Source of the DNA: CAYMZZ01 sp044463125
GTDB lineage: Bacteria > Bacteroidota > Bacteroidia > Chitinophagales > Chitinophagaceae
Direction: 5' to 3'
Length of the DNA stretch: 64,000 nucleotides
Assembly (NCBI GenBank): GCA_044463125.1
Contig: JBIQMS010000026.1
Location: 1-64,000 of the forward strand
A program made the position numbers and the translations under genes. This document shows, one piece after another, positions 24,142 through 33,979 of this stretch. The notes below the pieces were generated by a model. It ran no database searches. It was not told where the DNA came from and was given only the letters and a program-made list of their open reading frames with translations. Every line of letters begins with the position of its first letter. Positions within the stretch are counted from its first letter, which is position 1.

Positions 24142-26340
24142 TTAATATTCACTCGACCACTCCGTCACTATTTCTATCACCGCTCCATCTGCCAGTTGGG
24201 CATGATCCACAAAATACCCTTCTTTTCGTTTCCCATTCACTTTGATTTCCTTCAGAGTTCTGCTTTTACCAGTTTTGATGATGCTGAGCTTTTTGCCGGA
24301 TGGCATTTGCCACTCCACTGAATCAAAAATCGGAACGGTTACGATATAGTCGTCATCAGCAGGAGAGAAGGGGTAAAGCCCCAGGGCGGCAAATACGTAC
24401 CAGGCCGACATTTCGCCGGCATCATCCATACCGCAAAGTCCCAGCCCCTCTTCACCAATACCATAAAACGTATGCAGAATGGTATCGATGATTTTTTGCG
24501 ATTTGTCGGGTTTGCCGATGAAGTGGTAGGCGAATGGCGCTTCATGGTCGGGTTGGTTTCCGTGACAATACTGGCCAATCATGCTCTCCACATTGCGCGC
24601 GATATGGTTGGGATTCCAGGGTAGGGTGTAAAAAGAATCCAGCTTCGCTTCAAAGCGATCGGGGCCACCATAAAGCTCTATCAGCCCTTTCATATCATGA
24701 TTCGCGAAAAAGGATACCTGCCAGGCATTCGCTTCGCGATACATGTATTCGTAATAAGGGTATTGCGGGTTAAAGTTTTGTACCCAGCTTCCATCGGGCA
24801 ATCGCCCACGCATAAATCGCGTGGAGGCATCGAATACGTTTCGATAATTTTGTGAACGTTGCAGCAGTATCCGATAGTTGGCCGTATCGCCTAATTTTTT
24901 GGCCAGTTGTGCCAACGCATAATCATCATAAGCATATTCGAGCGTTTTGGAAACGCCTGCCTTTCCCTTGGTCTCCACCCAGGGCTTTTCTACGTAGGGG
25001 TCGCTGATATAACCTTTCTCTTTATACTCGCTGATATGGGGGCGTGTACCGCCTTCCACATTAGCATTGCGCAGTAGTAATTGATAAGCGCCTTCTACGT
25101 CAAAGTCGGTAATGCCGCGTGCCACAGAACCGGCTATCACGGAAGCAGCATGGTCGCCATGAAAAAAGGTAGGGATAAAGCCTGTTTTATCACCCATATC
25201 CTTTAGCGAACGAATGATATCCCGGGTTATATCGGGCAACATCATGGCCGACAGCACTTCGCGATTCCGGTAGGTGTCCCATAAGGAAGGAACCGTATAG
25301 TAATTATAGTCGGCCTTGCCCTGTTTACCGGCCGCATCCAAATAGTCCCCATTCACATCACTTCGCAAAGCCGGCCAGAGGAATGACCGGTATAAGGAGG
25401 TGTAGAACATCTCCCGCTGCTTGTCGTTACCGCCAGCAACACTGATTCGTGAAAGTAGTGACTCCCAGTTATTATTGCCTGCCTGTCGAATTTCTTCAAA
25501 TGAACGCTGACCTATTTCTTCCTGCAAATTAAGTTTTGCGCCTTCCTCGCTGGAAAAAGAAAGTCCGATCTTCATTTCAACAGGAGTATCATTCCCATTC
25601 CTGAAATGTACAATGGCGTATCCATCTTTCTTATTTACATTCTTTATTTCCAGGCGATCAATGGCGGTATTCAATTCCGCATAAAAGAAGATTTTCCCTT
25701 CATTGGTGAACTGATAACCCTGCACGGTAGTAGCATCCACTTGTTCAATGCTCCAGGCTGAAACCCGGTTATTGGCCCTTGCCAGATCGAAAAGCAGTTG
25801 CCTGCCCTGGTTGTTTCGGAAGCTGTATTGATGAAAACTGCAGCGAAGGGTGGATGTGAGACGAACGTCAACTTCGTAGTCTGAAAGATATACCTGATAA
25901 AAGGCCGGCGAAGCGGATTCTTTTTCATGCGTGAATCGGGAACTAAACTTATCTGTCCCCGGTGTTACATTCGATAATGGCAGTACTGGTATATTGCAAA
26001 GATTCCAGTGACCCTTATTGGTATGTGCAAATCCATAAATCAGCGTGTCTTCATATTCGTAACCCGCTCCGGAGCCGTATTCCGTAATCGGGCTGAGCTG
26101 AACCATGGCATTCGGCAGGGAACTGCCGGGATATACCAGTCCCGCCCAGGATCGCCAGCCCTCCGGCAACTCATAGCCCAGGATCTTCGGGTCGGTCAAA
26201 GGATAGGTGCCGATGAAGGGGTTCACATATCTTGTAACGCCATTATTAGTTTTTGTCTGCGCCTGGGAAGTTGCCGGATATAAACCCAATAGTGTGAGTA
26301 TTGCTAAGTAAACCGGAATACGATTGAAGTGAGTCATCAT
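24142..26340 (-). CDS. GH92 family alpha-mannosidase
   Basis: A secreted glycoside hydrolase family 92 enzyme. The family contains calcium-dependent exo-acting alpha-mannosidases. Starting at 26340 (MMTHFNRIPVYLAILTLLGL ending SQAQ) it has 732 residues; the longer frame to 26379 adds 13 residues before the signal peptide. Family motifs are VNPFIGT, YPGSSLPNAMVQLSP, FAHTNKGHWNLCNIPVLPLS, TVPSLWDTYRN, HGDHAASV, CHGNQPDHEAPFAYHF and CGMDDAGEMSAWYVFAALGL. It is the last gene of the mannan locus, 47 bp after GH76, and probably trims alpha-1,2/1,3-mannose side chains. Confidence 0.93.
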   Translation of the reverse strand: MMTHFNRIPVYLAILTLLGLYPATSQAQTKTNNGVTRYVNPFIGTYPLTDPKILGYELPEGWRSWAGLVYPGSSLPNAMVQLSPITEYGSGAGYEYEDTLIYGFAHTNKGHWNLCNIPVLPLSNVTPGTDKFSSRFTHEKESASPAFYQVYLSDYEVDVRLTSTLRCSFHQYSFRNNQGRQLLFDLARANNRVSAWSIEQVDATTVQGYQFTNEGKIFFYAELNTAIDRLEIKNVNKKDGYAIVHFRNGNDTPVEMKIGLSFSSEEGAKLNLQEEIGQRSFEEIRQAGNNNWESLLSRISVAGGNDKQREMFYTSLYRSFLWPALRSDVNGDYLDAAGKQGKADYNYYTVPSLWDTYRNREVLSAMMLPDITRDIIRSLKDMGDKTGFIPTFFHGDHAASVIAGSVARGITDFDVEGAYQLLLRNANVEGGTRPHISEYKEKGYISDPYVEKPWVETKGKAGVSKTLEYAYDDYALAQLAKKLGDTANYRILLQRSQNYRNVFDASTRFMRGRLPDGSWVQNFNPQYPYYEYMYREANAWQVSFFANHDMKGLIELYGGPDRFEAKLDSFYTLPWNPNHIARNVESMIGQYCHGNQPDHEAPFAYHFIGKPDKSQKIIDTILHTFYGIGEEGLGLCGMDDAGEMSAWYVFAALGLYPFSPADDDYIVTVPIFDSVEWQMPSGKKLSIIKTGKSRTLKEIKVNGKRKEGYFVDHAQLADGAVIEIVTEWSSEY

Positions 26341-26387
26341 TAATAATAAGACATTTTTGGGCGACGCTGTTCTATGCATTCATCGTG

Positions 26388-27554
26388 TTAGTCAATCAGA
26401 TCTAATTCTTTCAGTTTCGCCAGGGATTCCATCAGCATCACCCCGCTCAACTGTGTGGTGAGGTCGGTGCTATTGCCCGGCATCCGGTCCCAGGCTGTAT
26501 TGAAGAGGATTGAATTCTTATTCGTGCCCTTGCTCCAAAGGCTCTGGCCGTTTTTCACCAGGAAAGAAAGATAGCTTTGTTTCTTATCGGCAGGAAGCTC
26601 TCCCTCAATAATGAGCTCTGTAAAATAGCGCACAAACACACCTTTGAATAAGCCTCCGTCGCCGCCACCTTCATCTTTCAAAACTCCCCCGCTGGTAAGC
26701 TGTCCTGAGCTGACGGCATAGTCACAGGCCGTGATCGCATCGGTTTTGTATTGCGCATTGCCGGTAATATCAAAAAGCTCCAGCGCGGCGCCGAGAAAGG
26801 TTCCCTGGTTATAGGTAAATTTCCAGGTAAGATTTTTGTTACCGTTCTTGTCAAGATTATCATACACCCAACCGGTCGCATTTTCATAGAGGGTAGTTTT
26901 TTGCCAGGCAAAAATATCCTTGGCCCACTGCAAATCATCAGCATTACCAAATTCCTTGTAAAGACGGGCGGCAAGTATAGCCGCTGGCATATTGGAGGGG
27001 GTATTCTTGGAGGGATTGTCTTTTCTCCACCAGATACCACCGCCCAGATCGGCACTCCAGCCGTTTTTGATATCGACCCAGAGAATATCTGCGATATCTT
27101 TAAAAGCATTATCACCTGTGGCCTGGTATGCCCTGAGCGCGGCAAGTGCCATCCATTCCATATCGTCATAATAATAGTTTAGCCAGGTATTGCCGTTCTT
27201 TGCCCGCACCCCGGTCATCAAATCATCCATTCTTGATTTTAGAGTGGCAGAGGGGGTACGCTCGTATGCATCAATCAAAACATCCAACGCATGCGCATTG
27301 GGCCAATAATTACCCCAGCCCGATGAAGTGTTGCTGGCGAGATAAACCTTTTCGGAAGCCGACCAGAAATAATTCATGGAAAGCTGGGCCGAATCAGCTA
27401 TGGCATTCCAGTCATAGCTGGCCTGCCCTCCGCCGCCCGGCGTAGTGGGTGGCGGTGGCAAATCGTCTTTCACTTTCAAACAGGAGCTAAAAACCACACC
27501 TGTTACCAGACAAAGTGCAAATATTTTCAATGGGTTTGCGACATTCTTAAGCAT
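26388..27554 (-). CDS. GH76 family endo-alpha-1,6-mannanase, lipoprotein
   Basis: A glycoside hydrolase family 76 enzyme, which cleaves the alpha-1,6-mannan backbone of fungal mannan. Starting at ATG 27554 it has 388 residues with a lipobox signal (MLKNVANPLKIFALCLVTGV then VFSSC) and a Pro/Gly linker. The frame extends to 27638 but the extra residues precede the signal. The catalytic Asp pair lies in NYYYDDMEWMALAALRAY (near residue 145); other family segments are GGGIWWRKDN, WTWKFTY-like LTWKFTYNQGTFLGAALELF and KGVFVRYFTEL. It lies between the SusE-like and GH92 genes. Confidence 0.93.
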   Translation of the reverse strand: MLKNVANPLKIFALCLVTGVVFSSCLKVKDDLPPPPTTPGGGGQASYDWNAIADSAQLSMNYFWSASEKVYLASNTSSGWGNYWPNAHALDVLIDAYERTPSATLKSRMDDLMTGVRAKNGNTWLNYYYDDMEWMALAALRAYQATGDNAFKDIADILWVDIKNGWSADLGGGIWWRKDNPSKNTPSNMPAAILAARLYKEFGNADDLQWAKDIFAWQKTTLYENATGWVYDNLDKNGNKNLTWKFTYNQGTFLGAALELFDITGNAQYKTDAITACDYAVSSGQLTSGGVLKDEGGGDGGLFKGVFVRYFTELIIEGELPADKKQSYLSFLVKNGQSLWSKGTNKNSILFNTAWDRMPGNSTDLTTQLSGVMLMESLAKLKELDLID

Positions 27555-27644
27555 AAGGGGGAAATTAATGGTTCTGAAAAAAGCAACGCTGGCCCTGGGC
27601 GCCAGCGTTGGCTGCTTGCTACAATTGCTGTCAGACAACTGCCC

Positions 27645-28811
27645 TTACTTCTCGTAGTTTTGTGTGTAGGCTGCTTCGCTACCACGAAGGGATACCCAAA
27701 AATTACCCACAGATCCCTGCGTTAAATAATTCCGGTCGAATTTCCATCCCCAATCCCATTGACTGCCGTTATTGGCTTCGAAATTGATTGTGCGGTATTC
27801 TACGGTGCTGGGATATTGTCCGTCCTGGCCCGCCGGATCGCCAAAGTTGGAATTCAACCACTGGTCGCGATCGCCCGCACCTTCATCTATCACCATCAAA
27901 TATTTGTAACGCTCTTCAAAGCCCCAGGGCATTTGCGTATAGTTTACGGTCAGTCCGTCTATACGCCACACGCCATTGCTGGTATAGGGTAGTGTGGCCC
28001 AGAAAGTGTTGCCGGCGCAATACCAGAGTTTTATTTCTTTCACTTCAGCATAGCTGGCGTTGATATTGTTGAAGTCCATTCGTATCCGCATAATCTTATC
28101 GGCGCCGGTAAACTCCGACTCCCCATTCATGCCAATCGCCTGAATGCCGTTGTCGTCAAAAATATAATACGATTTGGGTGTACCCGTGGTGCCATCTACA
28201 AAGTGGTAGGTGCCCGCTTTCAGTTTACTGTATATTTCAAATACGCCCGGTTCTATTTGGCGCATCTTTAAGGCATTGGCCAGTACATCTCCACCTTCTG
28301 TAGCGCTGCCTGTGAGGTATAGGTTGCCGGGGAGAACATCAAATCCACCTGGTCGTTCCAGTTCCAGTATTTTCGACATACTGGCTATTTTCACGTTCGT
28401 ACCCTTGGAGGCCAGTACAGTCCATTTGAACTTTTTCTTCTCAAAGAATGCAGAGCCACCTAACTCAGCGATTCGGTTCAGGTCGCCATGCGTAAGTGTA
28501 AGGCGGTTGTTTACTCCTTTATTATCCGATACTACTTTATAGAATGGTTGACTGAAATCACCATTCTCCTGGTCAAAGGCCACTTCATAGAGCACCAGCG
28601 ACCCGTCGGCCGCTTTGGCCTGCTCCCATTCGAATACCACGGTTTGTCCGGATGCCGGCTTCAGCAATATCGATTCGTTATCAACAGGAGTAAAGAGGTT
28701 CGTAACCTCGGTAAGGTTCATGTTGATGTCGCGCTCATCTTTGCTGCACTTTGTAAAAAGTAAACTGATAAGTGTGACGGCGAGAAAGGTTTTAGTTACC
28801 ATATGTTTCAT
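27645..28811 (-). CDS. SusE/SusF-like outer-membrane lipoprotein
   Basis: A surface glycan-binding lipoprotein of the SusE/F type, 388 residues from ATG 28811; 28820 and 28802 are alternatives. The signal MKHMVTKTFLAVTLISLLF ends with a lipobox before CSKDE. A SusE N-terminal domain (about 20-150) has VTNLFTPVDNESILLKPAS, VFEWEQAKAADGSLVLYEV and LTLTHGDLNRIAELGG. A second domain starts with GNLYLTGSATEGGD and repeats the SusF-type binding module. It follows SusD in the expected order and probably helps hold mannan fragments at the cell surface. Confidence 0.9.
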   Translation of the reverse strand: MKHMVTKTFLAVTLISLLFTKCSKDERDINMNLTEVTNLFTPVDNESILLKPASGQTVVFEWEQAKAADGSLVLYEVAFDQENGDFSQPFYKVVSDNKGVNNRLTLTHGDLNRIAELGGSAFFEKKKFKWTVLASKGTNVKIASMSKILELERPGGFDVLPGNLYLTGSATEGGDVLANALKMRQIEPGVFEIYSKLKAGTYHFVDGTTGTPKSYYIFDDNGIQAIGMNGESEFTGADKIMRIRMDFNNINASYAEVKEIKLWYCAGNTFWATLPYTSNGVWRIDGLTVNYTQMPWGFEERYKYLMVIDEGAGDRDQWLNSNFGDPAGQDGQYPSTVEYRTINFEANNGSQWDWGWKFDRNYLTQGSVGNFWVSLRGSEAAYTQNYEK

Positions 28812-28828
28812 AGCAATCATTTTAGTGG

Positions 28829-30454
28829 TTAGTAGCCATTATTCTGGGTTAGGTTTTTGTTTAATGCGCGTTCGGAGGGTGGTATGGGCCACAGGTAATG
28901 TTTTTGTGGATCAAACTGGCGAAGCTGTACACGCAGGTAGCCATTGTCGGTGGCGGGGTCGCCATATTTTGCCCCGTGCGCCCATCCATTCATGACGGTT
29001 TCTGCAATCTTCCATCTACGTATATCGTCGATGCGCAATCCTTCCATTGCGAATTCAGCTCTTCGCTCATTGCGGATGATATCTGTCATACCCGCATTAC
29101 CAGGATAGTTCAACGCAGCCGCATCCGTAAATCCGGCCCTTTCCCTTATCGGACGAATGGTTTGATTCCAGACACTTTCTGTCATCCCACCCAGCGCATC
29201 TTTTGCCTCGGCATACATCAGCAATACTTCGGCATATCGGATCAGATAGAGGTTGAGTCCGGAACTGATGCCCGGGGCATTGGATTGAGGGTCCCAATAT
29301 TTGCGCCAGTAATAGCCGGTAGCGGTACCCTGACCGGCAGGACTGTATTCATTCGCGGTTTGGCCGGCCGGGGCTGAACCGGGTTCGATATAGATGGTTT
29401 GTACACTCCCGTCGCGATTCTGCCATTGATAATTGTGGTAAACAATGGTGGCGGTCAGTCGCGGATCGCGATTGGAATAGGGATCATTCTCATCGTATCC
29501 GGAACCTGCTTCATTGATAGCTTTTCCATTCAGCATGACATAACTGTTCACCAGTTCCTGTGTGGGCGACAGATTATTGCTTCTGGCTCCAGCGGAAATG
29601 GGTGCAAAATCTATGTACTCGCCCCAAACGCGCAGGTTGGGAACAAACTGAAGGGCCAGAATGGTTTCATTGTTTTTCCGGTTCACCGTGTTGTTGCTAA
29701 AGAGATCGCTATAGGAACCTACCAGACTGTAAGTGCCGTTGGCTGCCTGGTTATTGATGAGCTGTTCGCAAATGCTCACCACTTCAGCCATTCTGTTGCC
29801 TTCGTACAGCAGGGCGCGTGCTTTTAAGGCGAGTGCGGCACCTTTGGTGATCCTGCCATTGTCGGCATCGGCATACTCATCATTGGTCGGCAGGGCCGCG
29901 GCGGCGGCATCCAGCTCATCCAGAATAAACGCCAGTACTTCTGTCCGTGGAGATCGGCTGATGGTCTTTGCTTCATCGGGTGTAATATCCTGCTTCAGCA
30001 AGGGCACATCGCCCCACCATTTCATCAGGTTGAAATGATGCCAGGCACGGATGAACCGTACCTCCGCCTTCATCCGATTCTTGATGGTCTCGCTCAGGGT
30101 TTCGTTCTGGTCTACATTCCCCAAAAACAGGTTGCACGATTTAATGCCGGCATAATAACCCGCCCATTCATTTTGAAAGCGGGGAAGTGAGCTGGTGAAA
30201 TTGCCGCTGGCAATCGCGTCCGGCTGACCCGAATTGATGCCGAGTTTGGTAAATGCGTTGTCGGATAGGGCTTCGTTGTAAAACAGCGGCTGACTCGAAT
30301 AAATACTCATGTAAACATTGTTCAGCGCATTGTTTACATTTTGTGAAGATTGCCAGAAAGTTAATTCCGTATAGCGATCCACCGGCGCCAAATCCAGCTT
30401 TTTGCAGGAAGCGAAAGTGACCGTGAAAGCGATTAGGATAATTATATTTTTCAT
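28829..30454 (-). CDS. RagB/SusD family nutrient uptake outer-membrane lipoprotein
   Basis: The SusD partner of the SusC receptor just upstream, 541 residues from ATG 30454 (MKNIIILIAFTVTFASC, lipobox FASC); the frame reaches 30481. Family features are the N-terminal CKKLDLAPVDRYTELTFWQS, a TPR-like helical body (RFIRAWHHFNLMKWWGDVPL) and the C-terminal NERRAEFAMEGLRIDDIRRW, followed by HYLWPIPPSERALNKNLTQN. It caps the SusC barrel and binds the oligosaccharide. The alpha-mannan substrate is inferred from the neighbouring GH76, GH92 and GH125 genes. Confidence 0.95.
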   Translation of the reverse strand: MKNIIILIAFTVTFASCKKLDLAPVDRYTELTFWQSSQNVNNALNNVYMSIYSSQPLFYNEALSDNAFTKLGINSGQPDAIASGNFTSSLPRFQNEWAGYYAGIKSCNLFLGNVDQNETLSETIKNRMKAEVRFIRAWHHFNLMKWWGDVPLLKQDITPDEAKTISRSPRTEVLAFILDELDAAAAALPTNDEYADADNGRITKGAALALKARALLYEGNRMAEVVSICEQLINNQAANGTYSLVGSYSDLFSNNTVNRKNNETILALQFVPNLRVWGEYIDFAPISAGARSNNLSPTQELVNSYVMLNGKAINEAGSGYDENDPYSNRDPRLTATIVYHNYQWQNRDGSVQTIYIEPGSAPAGQTANEYSPAGQGTATGYYWRKYWDPQSNAPGISSGLNLYLIRYAEVLLMYAEAKDALGGMTESVWNQTIRPIRERAGFTDAAALNYPGNAGMTDIIRNERRAEFAMEGLRIDDIRRWKIAETVMNGWAHGAKYGDPATDNGYLRVQLRQFDPQKHYLWPIPPSERALNKNLTQNNGY

Positions 30455-30477
30455 AACGCAAATCGTTGTGTGGTTCA

Positions 30478-33400
30478 TCAAAATGTGACATCTAATCCAA
30501 ATCCATAAAATACCGGCAGAGGATAAGCCCTGGCGCTATTTGCACCGGTATTGAAACCGGTATTGTTGTCAAACTCCGTAATCTCCGGATCAAAGAAGTC
30601 GAGTTTGCTAAGCGTGATAAGATTTTGACCGGTGAGGTAGAATCTTGCTTTCTTAATGCCCGCCTTCATGGTAATGGCCTGTGGAATGGTATATCCAATC
30701 TGCACATTTTTTAATCGCGCATAAGCCGCATCAAACAGGTAGATATCTGAGCCGGTTCTATAGTTGTTGGTATTGGAAGGTGAACCCGCTTCGGCCAGGC
30801 GCGGATATTTCGCGTCGGGATTCGTGGGGGTCCAGTAGTCGGTCTGGTGCCTGTACATGGTGCCACCATAGCCAAAATGGAAGGGTTCCACCAGTTCGCC
30901 ACGCAGCATCGCATCCCTTTTACCAACGCCCTGTATAAATACCTGCACATCAAATCCCTTGAAATTGGCGGTATAGGTAAAGCCGAATGTGTAGCGTGGA
31001 AATGGATTACCAAGAATAAACTTGTCGTTGTCGTCGATAATACCATCTTTATTCCGATCTACAAACTGGATATCGCCAGGTACCAGGGTGCTGCCCACAA
31101 ATTTGGGCGCGTTGGTGATATCGTCGAGCGTCTGGATATATCCATTGCGACGATAACCTTGATAAACAGTGATGGGATAGCCAATTCTTCTTGCCAGTTC
31201 AAATTCTTCCCTGCGTTCCACCTGTTCGGTGGCGCCGGAGGTAAGCGCGAGTAATTCGTTCAGGTTGTCGGCCACATTCACACTGAAACTGTGCGAGAAA
31301 ATTTTTCCACGCAGATGATAGGTGGCTTTCACTTCCCAACCCCGGTTTTTCACTTTGGCTACGTTGTAGTCGGGAAACCCGGCACCGAATATCTGCGGTA
31401 CATCTCTCCGGGTATAAAGAATGTCGCTGGTGGTCTTATCAAAATAGTCGTAAGAGATTTCAAGCTTACGGTTAAATAATATGGCATCGCCACCAATATT
31501 CAGGGTTGTAGCTTTTTCCCAGGTAAGATTGGGATTGCCCAGCAGGAAACCCGCGCCACCCACGGGCGAACCATTAAAACCATAAGCATTGGGGAAATTG
31601 AAATAAGTGGTCTGGTATTGATAGGCATTCACATTCTGATTACCCAGTACGCCGTAGGATGTACGGATCTTCAGATCATTTAACCAGCCTCTTGTTCCAT
31701 CCATGAAAGCTTCCTGGCTCACACGCCAGGCTGCCGCAACGGATGGGAAAAATCCCCAGCGACTATCTTTGGCAAACTTGGAAGAACCATCGTAGCGGAA
31801 ATTGAATTCCGCGAAATATTTGCCACTGAAATTATAGCCGGCCCTACCAAACACCGAATTGATACTCGTTTCATTGGTGCCCTGGTTGGCATTATACGAT
31901 GCGCTTTCGCTGATGATAGTTCCAGTAGTGGGTGTACCCAGGTTGGGATCGGTCAGTGTTTTGGTGATCCGGTTCTGCTCCGATTTAAAGGATTCGTTGG
32001 CACCACCTACCAAAGCATTAAAGGAGTGCTCTCCGAAGGATTTGTTGTATTCCGCTAGGAGCTGCAGGTTGGTGAAAATTGATTTGTAGTTATCGTCATA
32101 AACTTCGCGATCATTACCATACACACCTCCCGGCTGGAAATTAATTTGCAGCCTTCTTCCAAAACTATGGTTGGCGCGAATGGTTCCGCCAAATACAGCG
32201 CGGATCTTGAAGTCGTTCGTTACCGCAAATTCTGCATTAATGTTGCCAAAAACTTCATCATTGTCGTTTCTGCGGTAGCCACCTTTTTCCAGTATGCCTT
32301 TGGGGTTGAATTCAGAAGAGACGGGGTTCGTGAGGTAGTTGCCCAGGCTGTCGGTAAAGGAATAATAAAGGGGAACACGTCCAGCGTCTACAATCAAAGT
32401 GCTGGCAGTAGAGGAATGATCCCTCCCCATTACTTTGGCATAACTGAGTATGGCATTCAACTTTAGTTTGCCGATCTCCGTCATTTGGTTTAGGCGCACA
32501 TTATAGCGTTTATAACCCAGGCCATCGCCTATGAAATTGTTTTCCTGGTTCAGGTAACCCAGACTTATCAGATAGGTAGAATGATCTGAGCCACCACTGA
32601 TGCTAAGGTTATGCGTTTGTTGCGGCGCATCGCGAAGGATATTGTCGAGTCGCCAGTCCCCATCGCCTCTTTCTGCGAATGCCCGGATTTGATCGGGTGT
32701 AAAACTGGGCTGCAGTCCGGAATTGGCCAGCGACTCATTTTTGTAATAGGCGTTCTCCCAGGCATGCACGGGCTGATAAGTAACGCGGGGGCTTTGTATG
32801 CCATAGATACCGTTGTATCGAACGGTAGCTTTTTCATTCTTCTTTCCTTTACGCGTGGTGATCAGGATAACTCCGTTGGCCGAACGGGATCCATAGATAG
32901 CCGCTGAACCTGCATCTTTCAGTATCGAAATGTTTTCAATATCATTAGGGTTAAGCAGGTTGATATCGCCACCCGGTATTCCATCAATCACTACCAGCGG
33001 CGTATTGTCGCCCAGTGTACCCAGTCCACGAATGTTCAGGTTTACACCCTGGCCCGGTTCAAAATTGCGCTGCTGGATGATGAGGTTAGGTGACACGCCC
33101 TGCATGGCCTGTAATACATTCGCCACTGGTCTGCCTTCGATGGCCTTGCTCGAGATGCCGTCTACAGCACCGGTAACGGAGCTGCGTCTTTGCGTGCCAT
33201 ATCCTACTACCACCACATCTTCCAGTAGTGTCTCCATTTTCTTAAGGGAGATGCTTACCGTTTTCCGACCATTTACCGCCACTTCTATATTTTCATAACC
33301 AACGATGGAGAAAGCCAGAACGGGATCAGTCAGGTTATCCGGCAATAAAAGGCTGTAGTTCCCATTGGAGTTGGTGGTAGTGCCAATGCTTGTTCCCTTT

Positions 33401-33957
33401 ACGGTAACGCTCACACTGGGAATGGGTAAGCCGTTTTCATCGGTAATTTTCCCCGTAATGATCTTGTCGGGCTGGCCTGTCTTTTGCGATAACTGGCCTT
33501 TAGCTTGTGTGTAAGCCTGAAGTGAATTGATATTCTGTGCGTCAAATTTTCCACCAGATCGACCACGAAGTATAATTTTATCGTTGATGATTTCCGCGCT
33601 GATATTGGCCATTCTCGACAGCGCGTCCAGAATATTCGGTAGTGGTTCGTTTTTTACTTCGAGTGAAATGCGTTGGGCCGCATTCACGTCATCGTCCGAA
33701 TAAACAAATACATACTGGATCTGCTTTTCGATCTTCGCCAGCACAGCAGAAAGCTTTTCATTCTTCGCTTTTAGGGTAACGCGTTCCTCCTGCTTTTGTG
33801 GGTCCGGAGTTTGTACATACTTCCTGTTGCCGGCAAAGCTAACCTGCGCGTGCAGGGAGAAGCAGGTCGCCAGCATCAGGATACCTGCAAGCAATTGTCT
33901 GGGATTTTTCCTGCATACCTTTCCGATCCGGATGCAGGATAGTTTTGTTTTTTTCAT
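30478..33957 (-). CDS. SusC/RagA TonB-linked outer-membrane protein with STN domain
   Basis: A 1159-residue SusC-type transporter from ATG 33957. After the signal peptide, an STN (secretin/TonB N-terminal) domain lies at about residues 50-118 (VTLKAKNEKLSAVLAKIEKQ, FVYSDDDVNAAQRISLEV). Such domains signal to a FecR anti-sigma, and exactly that pair is encoded upstream. A CarboxypepD_reg domain (about 165-245) and the plug (DVVVVGYGTQRRSSVTGAV, ILKDAGSAAIYGSRSANGVI) follow, then the barrel. It ends 24 bp before SusD. It should import mannan oligosaccharides into the periplasm and also start induction of the locus. Confidence 0.95.
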   Translation of the reverse strand: MKKTKLSCIRIGKVCRKNPRQLLAGILMLATCFSLHAQVSFAGNRKYVQTPDPQKQEERVTLKAKNEKLSAVLAKIEKQIQYVFVYSDDDVNAAQRISLEVKNEPLPNILDALSRMANISAEIINDKIILRGRSGGKFDAQNINSLQAYTQAKGQLSQKTGQPDKIITGKITDENGLPIPSVSVTVKGTSIGTTTNSNGNYSLLLPDNLTDPVLAFSIVGYENIEVAVNGRKTVSISLKKMETLLEDVVVVGYGTQRRSSVTGAVDGISSKAIEGRPVANVLQAMQGVSPNLIIQQRNFEPGQGVNLNIRGLGTLGDNTPLVVIDGIPGGDINLLNPNDIENISILKDAGSAAIYGSRSANGVILITTRKGKKNEKATVRYNGIYGIQSPRVTYQPVHAWENAYYKNESLANSGLQPSFTPDQIRAFAERGDGDWRLDNILRDAPQQTHNLSISGGSDHSTYLISLGYLNQENNFIGDGLGYKRYNVRLNQMTEIGKLKLNAILSYAKVMGRDHSSTASTLIVDAGRVPLYYSFTDSLGNYLTNPVSSEFNPKGILEKGGYRRNDNDEVFGNINAEFAVTNDFKIRAVFGGTIRANHSFGRRLQINFQPGGVYGNDREVYDDNYKSIFTNLQLLAEYNKSFGEHSFNALVGGANESFKSEQNRITKTLTDPNLGTPTTGTIISESASYNANQGTNETSINSVFGRAGYNFSGKYFAEFNFRYDGSSKFAKDSRWGFFPSVAAAWRVSQEAFMDGTRGWLNDLKIRTSYGVLGNQNVNAYQYQTTYFNFPNAYGFNGSPVGGAGFLLGNPNLTWEKATTLNIGGDAILFNRKLEISYDYFDKTTSDILYTRRDVPQIFGAGFPDYNVAKVKNRGWEVKATYHLRGKIFSHSFSVNVADNLNELLALTSGATEQVERREEFELARRIGYPITVYQGYRRNGYIQTLDDITNAPKFVGSTLVPGDIQFVDRNKDGIIDDNDKFILGNPFPRYTFGFTYTANFKGFDVQVFIQGVGKRDAMLRGELVEPFHFGYGGTMYRHQTDYWTPTNPDAKYPRLAEAGSPSNTNNYRTGSDIYLFDAAYARLKNVQIGYTIPQAITMKAGIKKARFYLTGQNLITLSKLDFFDPEITEFDNNTGFNTGANSARAYPLPVFYGFGLDVTF

Positions 33958-33979
33958 GAGCGGCAATCGTTTTGGTCGA

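Noticed and set aside
23995..24321. Open frame beginning at the 3' end of tmRNA
   Set aside because: It starts inside the tRNA-like domain of ssrA, crosses the terminator and overlaps the GH92 gene on the other strand.
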